DNA of 64,000 bases from Pseudomonas fluorescens (GTDB taxonomy: Bacteria; Pseudomonadota; Gammaproteobacteria; Pseudomonadales; Pseudomonadaceae). Location: the NCBI RefSeq assembly GCF_902497775.2, contig NZ_OZ024668.1, positions 1,139,826 through 1,203,825 of the forward strand. The letters run 5' to 3'. This document shows positions 1-8,800 of the stretch, piece after piece. The translations under genes were made by a program, and so were the position numbers. The notes beneath the pieces were generated by a model. It was not told the DNA's origin, made no database searches, and saw only the letters and a list, made by a program, of their open reading frames with translations. Each line of letters begins with the position of its first letter. Within the stretch, counting starts at the first letter, position 1.

Positions 1-327
1 CTTGAGGTCGTCGCCAGTGGCTGTGAGCAAGCGCTGCGAATCGGCATCGGGCAAGGCGGCGAGGTTTTCCTCGACCAACTGTGTGGCCTGTTGATGGGCC
101 TTGGTCAGCTGGCTGGCGAAGGTGGCGTCGCGCCGTTGCTCGAAGCTCAGTTGGGCGGCGCGCATTTCATTGAGGTTGTCGAGGATGTAATTGACCGACA
201 CCAGGCGGTCGGCCCGTTGGGTCAGGGTGTTCAGGCTGTTGATGGCGGTAATGGCCAGCAGCGCCATCAACACCAGGATGGGCGCAAAACCGAGCAACAG
301 CTTGATTTTCACGGAGAGGTTTTTCAC
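1..327 (-). CDS. Methyl-accepting chemotaxis protein, N-terminal fragment
   Basis: The first 109 residues of a chemoreceptor are encoded; the gene runs off the left edge. The start is a GTG preceded by AGGAG about 7 nt upstream. The protein opens with a short basic stretch, then a transmembrane segment at about residues 9-27. A helical periplasmic region rich in Ala, Gln, Leu and Glu follows, as in four-helix-bundle sensor domains. The signalling domain and methylation helices lie outside the window, so the ligand cannot be inferred. Membrane-bound MCPs pass ligand binding to CheA/CheW. It is divergent from the downstream lipoprotein gene. The MCP assignment rests on the N-terminal architecture only. 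Confidence 0.75.
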   Translation of the reverse strand, partial: MKNLSVKIKLLLGFAPILVLMALLAITAINSLNTLTQRADRLVSVNYILDNLNEMRAAQLSFEQRRDATFASQLTKAHQQATQLVEENLAALPDADSQRLLTATGDDLK

Positions 328-598
328 CGAGGTAACTCCTGTCGACCTGTATGGATGGGGTGGTGGCTAGTTGCCAGCGTAGCCGTAGAATGTGCCAGGC
401 AATAGTCGGATGGATCCGATCAACAGGTAGGGCTTGGTCGAAGTTGCTGTGGGCTTATCGACCAATGGTCAAACCCCGGCGTCAGGGGCGGTAACTGGCG
501 CCTTGCATGAATTTTCTGCGGTGATTGGCAGGCTATGGTTTCAGCATTCCGCCGATGTGTTGCACAATAGGCACCGACCGTTTTCCTCAGGATTTGCA

Positions 599-1471
599 AT
601 GTCAAAGTCAACCGTCTGCAGTGCGCTCGGGCTGGCCCTTGTGCTGGCGGGTGTTTCCGGCTGTTCTTCGAAGAAAGCTGCCATCTACGAACACGAGAAT
701 TTCGCCGACTCGGGCACCTTCTCGCGCAGCTTTCCGGTGAGTGAAGCCGGTACCTGCGAAGCGGCGCGCCGTGCCTTGCTCAGCCAGGGCTACATCATCA
801 CCAGCAGCGACGCTGGCCAGGTCAATGGCAACAAGAGCTTCCAGCAGACCGGCGATTCTCACCTGCAGATCAGCTTCAATGTGGTCTGCGCCCCTGACAG
901 CGGCGACGAGCAGCGCTCGACCATGTTCGCCAACGCCCTGCAGGACCGCTACGCGCTGAAAAAATCCAACACCTCGGCCAGCCTCGGCGTGGGTGTGCTG
1001 GGTTCGGTGTCGATGCCGATCGGTTCCAGCGATGATTCGATGGTCAAGGTCGCCAGCGAGACCGTGACGTCGGCCAAGTTCTACGAGCGTTACTTCGCTC
1101 TGGTCGAAAGCTTCCTGCCCAAGGAAAACAAGAAAAAGGCCGACCCCAAGCCTGCGGCCAAGCCGGCAGTGGAGCTGGGTGTGCCGGAAACTGCGCCGGT
1201 AGCGCCACCGGCCGCCCTGGCCCCCACGCCGGCCGAAGCGCCTGCGCCAGCGGCTCCGGCGTCTGCCGTGCCGGTCAGCGAACCTGCGCCGGCCCCGGCT
1301 GCCGAGGCGCCCGCCGCGCCAGTGGTGGACGACAGCAACGGCTCGAAGCCGGTACCGCCACCGGCAGAAGCTGCGCCGATCAGCGTCCAGGACAGCAGCA
1401 CGCCGGCCGAGCCGACCCCGAGCATCGCCCCGGCAGCACCGGCCAGCAGCAGCGGGCAGGCGCCGCTGTAA
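599..1471 (+). CDS. DUF2242-type outer-membrane lipoprotein
   Basis: A 290-residue protein. The ATG at 599 is chosen over the in-frame upstream codons because it begins a clear lipoprotein signal, with a hydrophobic stretch and the lipobox VSGC (Cys22 would be lipidated). The body to about residue 180 matches what I recall of DUF2242, a Pseudomonas family of unknown function. The last ~110 residues are a low-complexity Pro/Ala-rich tail, probably disordered and possibly spanning the periplasm. It is a single gene, divergent from the chemoreceptor. The lipoprotein call is firm; the family name is from memory and no function is claimed. Confidence 0.8.
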   Translation: MSKSTVCSALGLALVLAGVSGCSSKKAAIYEHENFADSGTFSRSFPVSEAGTCEAARRALLSQGYIITSSDAGQVNGNKSFQQTGDSHLQISFNVVCAPDSGDEQRSTMFANALQDRYALKKSNTSASLGVGVLGSVSMPIGSSDDSMVKVASETVTSAKFYERYFALVESFLPKENKKKADPKPAAKPAVELGVPETAPVAPPAALAPTPAEAPAPAAPASAVPVSEPAPAPAAEAPAAPVVDDSNGSKPVPPPAEAAPISVQDSSTPAEPTPSIAPAAPASSSGQAPL

Positions 1472-1584
1472 ATTCAGCAGTCCCTGCTACGTTGTTTTGA
1501 TAAGCGTCATTGTCATTTTTCTTTCATCACGGCACTTTAGGCTCGTTGACGAATCAATGACATGAATGTGAAACGACGGAGCAG

Positions 1585-1674
1585 ATGATGGACGACTATC
1601 AAGAAGAACTACTCGAATACCGCGCCATTGAGCTCGACCCGGTCGAGCCCGCCGAAGACGCTACCGAGCTGTAA
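1585..1674 (+). CDS. Tiny acidic ORF, 29 aa, unknown function
   Basis: A 29-codon ORF opens with tandem ATG codons and encodes a very acidic peptide with no hydrophobic segment. The purine-rich ACGGAGCAG lies just upstream of the ATG and is a good ribosome-binding site. The TAA directly abuts the stop codon of the convergent AraC-family gene, so no room is wasted between them. The good Shine-Dalgarno and tight packing argue that it is translated. I do not recognise a family. Confidence 0.45.
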   Translation: MMDDYQEELLEYRAIELDPVEPAEDATEL

Positions 1675-2715
1675 TCAGCCGGTACGCCGCTGGCTGCGGC
1701 GAAACTCCCCCGGAGTGATACCGTTCCAGCGCTTGAACGCGCGCTGAAAGGCCTCTGCCGAGGCAAACCCGAGCAAATAGGCGATCTCGCCAAAGGCCAG
1801 CTCCGTGTCGCGGATGTAGGTCATGGCCAGGTCGCGCCGGGTATCGTTGAGGATGGCGCGAAACTGCGTGCCTTCCTCGGCCAGCTTGCGCCGCAGGGTC
1901 CAGGTCGGCAGTTGCAGATGCCTGGCCACTTCCTCCAGATCCGGTTCCCGTCCGCCGTTCAGCAACGGCCCCAGCAGGTGCGCGATGCGCTCGCCCAGGC
2001 TGCGTATCCGTGTGCGTTGTTCAAGCTCCGCCTCACACAGTTGCAGCAGGTGCTGCCAGGTGCTCGGGCAGTGCGCCGGGTTGCGCAGGGCAAGGTTGGC
2101 GCGGCTCAGGCGCAACTGGTTGGTGGGCGCGCCGAACTGTACTTGGTTGCTGCTCAAGGCCTGGTAGTGGGCGGCGTAGGCGGGCGCCTCGAACTCGATC
2201 TCGACCCGTTCCGCCAGCAGGACCACCCCTGCCAGGCTCGACAACTGCGCCAGCCAGCCGGCCAATAGTGAATCCACTACAAAGCGGTTGTAGGCGTTGT
2301 ACGGGCTGATCGAGTAGAAGCGCAGCCAGGCGCCGCCGCTGTCCTCATGAAAGCTTGAGTGCCCGCGGTAGTTGGCCGCATACAGGGGCTCGAAGCGCAG
2401 CAAGGTGCGCGCCGCTTCGCCGACTGTTGGCGCTTGCGCTGCGGTGACGCCGGCCAGGCCGGCCTGGCCGAGGCGGCTGATGTGGCCCATGTGCAGCCCG
2501 AGGGCCGGATCGCCGGTCAGCTCGATGGCGGCATGGCCCAGGTGCATATAGCGCGGGATCGACAGGCGCGCGCCCGGTTCAGCCAGGCGCGCCGAGTCCA
2601 GCCCGTAGCGGGTGAGCAGGGGCCCGGGATCGATCCCGCGTTGTTGCAGGGTTTCGCTCAACGGCTGGATAAAACCGACCGACAGATCGCCCAGGCGCAC
2701 ACGCGGGCTGTTCAT
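1675..2715 (-). CDS. AraC-family transcriptional regulator (Arabinose_bd + HTH_18 type)
   Basis: A 346-residue protein of the length usual for AraC regulators with an N-terminal Arabinose_bd-type effector domain (about residues 20-200). The C-terminal ~100 residues hold the two helix-turn-helix motifs: the first around EEVARHLQLPTWTLRRKL, the second around EIAYLLGFASAEAFQRAFKR, followed by the family signature ending in TPGEFRR. The gene lies 3 nt after the nitrilase-fold gene on the same strand, so the two are probably cotranscribed. The effector is unknown. Regulators with this architecture often control adjacent catabolic genes, but no catabolic pathway is visible here. Confidence 0.9.
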   Translation of the reverse strand: MNSPRVRLGDLSVGFIQPLSETLQQRGIDPGPLLTRYGLDSARLAEPGARLSIPRYMHLGHAAIELTGDPALGLHMGHISRLGQAGLAGVTAAQAPTVGEAARTLLRFEPLYAANYRGHSSFHEDSGGAWLRFYSISPYNAYNRFVVDSLLAGWLAQLSSLAGVVLLAERVEIEFEAPAYAAHYQALSSNQVQFGAPTNQLRLSRANLALRNPAHCPSTWQHLLQLCEAELEQRTRIRSLGERIAHLLGPLLNGGREPDLEEVARHLQLPTWTLRRKLAEEGTQFRAILNDTRRDLAMTYIRDTELAFGEIAYLLGFASAEAFQRAFKRWNGITPGEFRRSQRRTG

Positions 2716-2718
2716 GCC

Positions 2719-3840
2719 TTACAGCCAGACGTTCAACAGGCGCGCACCCGGGCTGGCGGTGCCGCCCAGGTTCGCTCCGTTGAGTTGGGCAAAGCCCTGG
2801 CCATCGGCGGCCTGGTCCCAGAAGCGCCCGCGCAGGAACACGCTCATGCTGCTGACCTTGGCGGCGTTGGCGTCCAGGGTCAGGCGCTGCCAGGCGTCGC
2901 GTTCGCTCACTTGACCAGGCTTGAGCGCCAGCGACGAGGCCAGCGGCTGATGGCGGTTGCCGCGCCATGGCGCGTTCCAGCTGTTGAGGCCGCTGAGGAA
3001 CACCGGGTTGGCGACGATCTGGGCGAACTGGTTGACCAGTTGCTGCTGGTTGCTCGGGTACCAGCTGTCGCTGCCGATCAACACGCCGAGGCGCCCGGCC
3101 GGGGTTTGCAGTACTTGCGGCGGCTGGTCGGTGCCGCTGCTGATAAAGCGCCGCACTTCACTGTCCGGGTGCTGCTGGCGTTGCGGCTGGCCGAGTACCG
3201 AACCATCGCTGGCGAATACCAGGCTGGCGTTGTACAGGGCGCCGGAGCCGATCCGCAGGGTGCCGCGCTCGACATAGGGTTCAGGTAGCACGATGGAACC
3301 CGCCACCAGGGTCACGCCGAACTCCTTGGCCAGGCCGCCGAACAGCTGCTGGTAGTCCTCGGCCATCTGCCCGGCCTTCATTCGCAGGTGGGCATCGGCG
3401 CGGCGGTCGTCACCTTCGGCGCCAAGCATGGCCAGGCCATAACGCAGCGGGTTGCTCAGCTCCAGCCACTGCAGGGCTTCGCGGCGCTCAGTGACCTGGT
3501 ACAGCTCGTTTTTCTCGCCACGGGCCCACAGCCAGGTGCCGATGTGTTCCGGCAGGATAACGATGGTCTTGGCGTTGATCAGGCCCTGGGCGCGGGCATG
3601 TTCAAGGTAGGCGGCCAGCTTGCGATGCAGGCGCTGCAGGCTCTGGTAGTCACCGGGGAACAGTTGCGGCTCGACGCCCAGCAGGTTGCCGTGATCGGCC
3701 GGCACGCCTTCGCTCAGGGCCAGCTCGATGCGCAGGTCCGACAGGTAGTGCCCGGCCGGGCGCTGTTCGGTCCAGAACCCGTAGCCACTCAGGGCGGCAA
3801 TGACAACCAGCGCCAGGGCGCTCAACAGAAGTTTTCGCAT
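2719..3840 (-). CDS. Nitrilase/carbon-nitrogen hydrolase-fold protein lacking catalytic Cys
   Basis: A 373-residue protein starting at the ATG at 3840 with a hydrophobic segment (about residues 2-22) that is a signal peptide or membrane anchor. An in-frame TTG at 3873 would add 11 residues ahead of the signal and is less likely. The fold is shown by VILPEHIG (the first catalytic Glu) and the later GVLIGSDSWYP block. In active nitrilases this block reads like ICxDxxFP. Here the cysteine position is Gly, and the RK-x-H catalytic lysine region reads RQQH. Two of the three triad residues therefore seem absent. It is likely an envelope pseudoenzyme, cotranscribed with the downstream AraC regulator. 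Confidence 0.75.
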   Translation of the reverse strand: MRKLLLSALALVVIAALSGYGFWTEQRPAGHYLSDLRIELALSEGVPADHGNLLGVEPQLFPGDYQSLQRLHRKLAAYLEHARAQGLINAKTIVILPEHIGTWLWARGEKNELYQVTERREALQWLELSNPLRYGLAMLGAEGDDRRADAHLRMKAGQMAEDYQQLFGGLAKEFGVTLVAGSIVLPEPYVERGTLRIGSGALYNASLVFASDGSVLGQPQRQQHPDSEVRRFISSGTDQPPQVLQTPAGRLGVLIGSDSWYPSNQQQLVNQFAQIVANPVFLSGLNSWNAPWRGNRHQPLASSLALKPGQVSERDAWQRLTLDANAAKVSSMSVFLRGRFWDQAADGQGFAQLNGANLGGTASPGARLLNVWL

Positions 3841-4072
3841 GGCTGGGAATTTTACTGAGATTTGCCATAGCAATACAGCAAATCAACGGTTTAGTGCAGC
3901 TTTTCTCCCTTGTCGTTGGCTCGCCGCCCTTGGGTTTATGGAAAGGGGCTTAATAGCGATTGAGTCGCAAACAGCGGTTTTTACTACCGTCTGGACAGGC
4001 TGAGTGCCTCGAATTCTTGTCTGAACAGATGGGTGATGTTAATTTGCCACTAATTTTTTCGATGGATCGAAC
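3841..4072. other. Divergent intergenic region upstream of the CDI operon
   Basis: These 232 nt separate the nitrilase-fold gene from tpsB. They are AT-richer than the flanking genes and must carry the promoters for both directions. I see no convincing sigma-70 boxes, no tandem operator and no small ORF with a good ribosome-binding site. Confidence 0.4.
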
Positions 4073-5800
4073 ATGCACCCCGTATTTCCAGGGACGCGGT
4101 TTTTGCCTGGCCTATTGGTTTTCAGCGCACTTCTTACGAGCACCGTCCACGCCGCTACATTGACTTCCCCGGGTGACCAGGACCTGATCCGTGACCGTCA
4201 GGACCGCCTGCTCGAAGAGCAGCGCCGACGCCTTGAGGAACTCAAGGATCTACCCGGCAAGCCTGCCACCCCTGCAGCGCCCGCGGCCCCTGCCGACAGC
4301 CGTTGCTTTCTCATCAAGCAGATCGAACTCAAGGGCGCCGATTCCCTTTCGGCCGTCGCGCGTGAGCGCCTCCTGCAGCCGTACATCGGCCAGTGCCTGG
4401 GCGTGGCCCAGCTCAACGAACTGCTCAAGGTCATCACTGATCACTACATCGAAAAAGGCCTGGTCACCAGTCGCGCCTATCTGCCGCAACAGGACCTTTC
4501 CAGCGGGCATCTGCAAGTGCTGGTGGTTGAAGGTCGCCTTGAGGGCTTGAAAGGAGCCGAGGGCAGCGAACTGTCCAGCCGTGAGTTGGCCATGGCCTTT
4601 CCGGGTAAGACAGGCGAGCTGCTCAATCTGCGCGATATCGAGCAACTGGTGGATCAACTCAACCGCTTGCCATCGAACCAGGCGCAGATGGAATTGGCGC
4701 CTGGCAAGGCCGTGGGCGGCAGCGAAGTACTGGTCAAGAACAACCCGAAAAAACCTTGGCGTGCTGGCCTGTGGCGCAGCAACGAGGGTCAGAAAAGCAC
4801 CGGTGAGCAGCAATGGGGCAGCAGCTTTGAATGGGACAGCCCCCTGGGGCTGGCGGACCAGTTGATGCTGCGCGGCGGGCGTGACGCGGTCAGTGATCAC
4901 CAGCGCATCTCCCATAACGAGACGCTCAACTACAACCTGCCAATGGGCTGGTGGAACTTCAACTACAACTTCAACCAGAGTCGCTATCGCTCCCAGGGCG
5001 AGGTCAACGGCTTTGGGTTCAAGCAGAGCGGTGATAGCGAGAGCCATCAACTGCGCGCTGAACGGGTGGTTCACCGAGACGCCCTGAGCAAGACGTCGCT
5101 CAACGCCGGTCTGTCGCACCTGCGCACCAACAACTACATCGAGAAGAGCCGCCTGGGGGTCAGCAGCAACCGGCTGACCGAGGCCCAGTTCGGCATCAAC
5201 CACGGGCGCCGGGTTGGTAATGCGTTCGTCAACCTCGACCTGGGTCTGCAGCAGGGCATCAGTGCCCTGGGCGCTCAGGATCAGGCAGAACGCGGTGAGC
5301 TCGGTAGCCGGCAGGCAAACGCCAGGTACCGAAAGTACACCGCCACGATCAGCTACTTGCAGCCCTTCAAGTTGTGGGGTGAGTCGCTGGTGTTCAGCAG
5401 CTTGATGACCGGTCAACGCAGCGAAGACATCCTCTTCAGCCCCCAGCGTATGAGCGTGGGCGGGTTGTCTTCGGTGCGTGGCTACAAGGACCAGACTTTA
5501 TCCGGCGACAGCGGCGGTTACTGGCGCAACGACGTGCGCTGGAGCCGGGCGGTGACCTGGGACTGGTTACACCCGCTGCTGAGCGAGTATGGCGCTGGCC
5601 TTGGCTACGACCAGGGTGTGATCCGTAATGATCGTTACAACGGTGAGGTCCACGGAAGGGCTTCCAGCAATTCCCTGGAGTTGTTCACCCGTGGCCAGCA
5701 CATGGCCGCCAGCGTGACCTTCGCCCACTCCCTGGAACGCCCGGCCGCCTTGAGCGAGCACGAAGCGCCGATCTACTTCCGCCTGGATTTCTACCTTTAA
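4073..5800 (+). CDS. cdiB: TpsB/CdiB outer-membrane two-partner secretion transporter (ShlB/FhaC/HecB family)
   Basis: A 575-residue Omp85-superfamily transporter that would export the adjacent giant exoprotein. A signal peptide ends near residue 28 (VHAA). A Gln/Arg/Glu-rich plug helix follows (about 40-60), then two POTRA domains (about 75-235) starting at RCFLIKQIELKGADSL. The rest is a 16-strand beta-barrel. The family signature VRGY, which lies on the loop that enters the pore, is near residue 468 in SVRGYKDQTLSGDSG. The protein ends on an aromatic beta-strand (FRLDFYL), typical of barrel proteins. The order tpsB - tpsA - immunity matches E. coli-type cdiBAI. Only 25 nt separate it from tpsA. 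Confidence 0.95.
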   Translation: MHPVFPGTRFLPGLLVFSALLTSTVHAATLTSPGDQDLIRDRQDRLLEEQRRRLEELKDLPGKPATPAAPAAPADSRCFLIKQIELKGADSLSAVARERLLQPYIGQCLGVAQLNELLKVITDHYIEKGLVTSRAYLPQQDLSSGHLQVLVVEGRLEGLKGAEGSELSSRELAMAFPGKTGELLNLRDIEQLVDQLNRLPSNQAQMELAPGKAVGGSEVLVKNNPKKPWRAGLWRSNEGQKSTGEQQWGSSFEWDSPLGLADQLMLRGGRDAVSDHQRISHNETLNYNLPMGWWNFNYNFNQSRYRSQGEVNGFGFKQSGDSESHQLRAERVVHRDALSKTSLNAGLSHLRTNNYIEKSRLGVSSNRLTEAQFGINHGRRVGNAFVNLDLGLQQGISALGAQDQAERGELGSRQANARYRKYTATISYLQPFKLWGESLVFSSLMTGQRSEDILFSPQRMSVGGLSSVRGYKDQTLSGDSGGYWRNDVRWSRAVTWDWLHPLLSEYGAGLGYDQGVIRNDRYNGEVHGRASSNSLELFTRGQHMAASVTFAHSLERPAALSEHEAPIYFRLDFYL

Positions 5801-5825
5801 TTTTCGCTTTTCCGAGACAGCCGAC

Positions 5826-8800
5826 ATGGACGTTAGCCAATTTGCCTTCCTGGCCCGCCAACCCTCCGCCAGGTTGAAAACCCGCGATCATTTCTGGGGC
5901 ATGCCCCGGCGGGGCCTGGCGTTCTTGCTGGCCAACGTCATGTTCTGGCAACCGTTGTGGGCCCAGGCCGAGGGTATTGTGGTCAGTGCCCCTGGCACCA
6001 CCCTGGGCCAGGCGGGCAATGGCGTGCCGATCGTCAACATTGCCGCGCCCAACGGCAATGGCCTGTCGCATAACCAATTCCAGGACTACAACGTCGGCCA
6101 GCAGGGGGTAATCCTCAACAATGCCACCAACCGCACCCAGGACACTCAACTGGGCGGCATCATTGTCGGCAACCCGAACCTGGATGGCCGTGCGGCCAAC
6201 ATCATTCTCAACGAGGTCAACGGCGGCAGCCCCAGCCAGCTCAAGGGCTACACCGAAGTGGCGGGGCAATCAGCCCATGTCATCGTAGCCAACCCTTACG
6301 GCATCAGCTGTGATGGTTGTGGCTTTATCAATACCCCACGGGCGACGCTCAGTACCGGCAAGGCGGTGATCGAGAACGGCCAGATCACCCATTACCAAGT
6401 GGATCAGGGCAGTGTTGCCATCGAAGGCGCGGGGCTTAACGCGGGCAATGTCGACCGTTTCGAAATCATCACCCGCAGTGCCCGGATCAATGCCCGGATC
6501 AACGCCAACAAACTGGAGGTGATCGCCGGCGCCAATGATGTCGACGCCAGCACCCTCAAAGCTACCGCCCGCGCTGCCAACCCGGCGGACGCGCCACAAT
6601 TGACCATCGACTCCAGCGCACTGGGCGGCATGTACGCAGGGGCGATCAAGCTGGTCGGCACCGAGGCCGGGGTCGGCGTGAAGCTTGACGGTACCCTGGC
6701 TGCCAGCGCAGGTGACATTCAGCTGGATGCCAACGGCCACCTGAGCCTGGCTCAGACGGTGGCTTCCGGTGCCGTCGAGATCAAGGCGGCAAGTGCGCAA
6801 CTGCAAGGGCCGGTATACGCCGCCTCCACCCTGGACGTGGAAACCCGAGGCGACCTCGAAAGCCGAAAATCACTGGCAGCCGCTGATCGCATCAGCCTCT
6901 CCAGCGGTGGTCAGTTACGCAACCAGGATGTGATCGAAGCCGGGGTAAATGCCGATAACAGTCGCAACACCCAGGGTGATCTCAGTATCTCCGCCGAGTA
7001 TCTCGATAACCGTGGTGCCAGCCTTATTGCCAGTCGTAATCTGGCCGTCAATACAAACCTGGCTACCAATAACCAGGGCGGCACATTAAGCGCCAGGCAA
7101 GCGCTGACCCTCAGCGCAGGCAGCCTGGACAACCAGAATCGAGGCCGAGTGCTGAGCACCGGCAGCCTGCAGCTCAATGCCGAGCAATTGCTCAATGCTC
7201 AAGGCGGCCTGGTAACGAGCAGCGGCCCGTTTACCGCGAGCCTTGGCCAGCTGAACAACCGTTCTGGCGAATTATCCAGCCTTGATGCCATGGCCTTGAA
7301 CGTCACCCGCCTGGATAACCTGGCAGGCTTGGTGTCGGCGGGCACGGGGCTGAGTATCAATGCCCGAGAGGCGATCAATAATCAGGCAGGGCGTACTGCG
7401 GCCGGCCAGGACCTGAAGATTGTTGCGGGTTCACTGGACAACAGCCAGAAAGGGCTGCTGAGCAGTCAGGGAACGCTGGGGCTGGAGGTGGCGGGTGCTT
7501 TGACCAACCACCATCAGGGACGCATCGAGTCCATCGCTGCACTGGCTGTGAAGGTAGGTGAGCTGGATAACCAGCAGGGCGGTTCGCTCGCCAGCGAGCA
7601 AGCACTTGATCTGACGGCCCGGACGGTTAAAAACAGTCAGGGCGGCTCGATTGCCAGTGCTCAAGCGCTGAACGCATCGATCGGCAGCCTGGACCAGCAA
7701 GGCAAGGGGCACCTTTACAGCAACACCAGCCTGAGTCTGGACCTTAACCAGGGGCACCTGAATAACCAGGACGGACTGATCAACTCGGCCGGTCAGCTGA
7801 CGCTGAAGAACCTCGGCAGCGTGGATAACCGCAGTGGCGAGATATCCAGCCCCGAGTCTTTCGCTGTGGTCGCCAGCACGATCAACAACGATGCCGGCAA
7901 ATTGCTCAGTGATCGGGCCTTGACCCTGCAAGTGGCCCAGCAGTTGAGCAACGGGGCTGGCCTGATTACTGCCAACGGCCTGCACCTGGATGTTGCCAGC
8001 CTGATCAATGGCCAGCAGGGCAAAATCCACAGCCGCAGCACCCTGAATGCAAAGGTGACGCGAGAGCTGGACAACCGGGGCGGCAGCATCACGGCGGATG
8101 GCGCTGCCCAGCTCAATGCCGGCACCCTGATCAACAGCGCCGGCAAGCTCGCCAGTCAGGGCGCGCTGCAGATTCAGGCAGGCCAACTGAACAATCAGCG
8201 CAACGGGCAGGTCAGTAGCGAAGACACCCTGCAGTTGACTTCAGGGCTGCTGGACAACAGCAGCGGTGGACGCATTTTCAGTCGTAAAGACCTGACGGCG
8301 AATGTCACCGGCCTTGACCAGCAAGGCGATGGTCATCTGTACAGCGCAGCGAATCTGAGCCTGGATCTCAATCGTGGCCACCTGAACAACCAAAGCGGTC
8401 TGATCAATGCGCCGGGCACGCTGCTGCTGAAAAACCTCAACAGCGTCGAAAACCAGGGCGGTGAAATCTCCAGCGTCCAGGCGTTCGACTTCAGTGCCGA
8501 TACCCTGGGCAATCGCGATGGCAAGGTGTTGAGTGACCAGGCTCTGAACCTGACCATCCTCCGTGCGCTGGACAATACCAAGGGGTTGATCAAAGCATCG
8601 TCACTCCAGATGCACGCTGGCCGTGTCAATAATGGCGGCGGCGAACTGCAGGCCCGGGAAGGTCTGAAGCTTTCTGCCGACGGTGTGCTGGACAACCGCA
8701 GTGGCAAAATCCTTGGGCGGGATTTGCTGCTCAACGTGGCATCGCTGGATAACGCCCAAGGCCTGATACAAAGTGACAGCGGTCTCAAGCTCAACAGCAG

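Noticed and set aside
434..598. Upstream extension of the DUF2242-type lipoprotein
   Set aside because: The extension would place 55 residues ahead of a clear lipoprotein signal peptide, so the ATG at 599 is the start.
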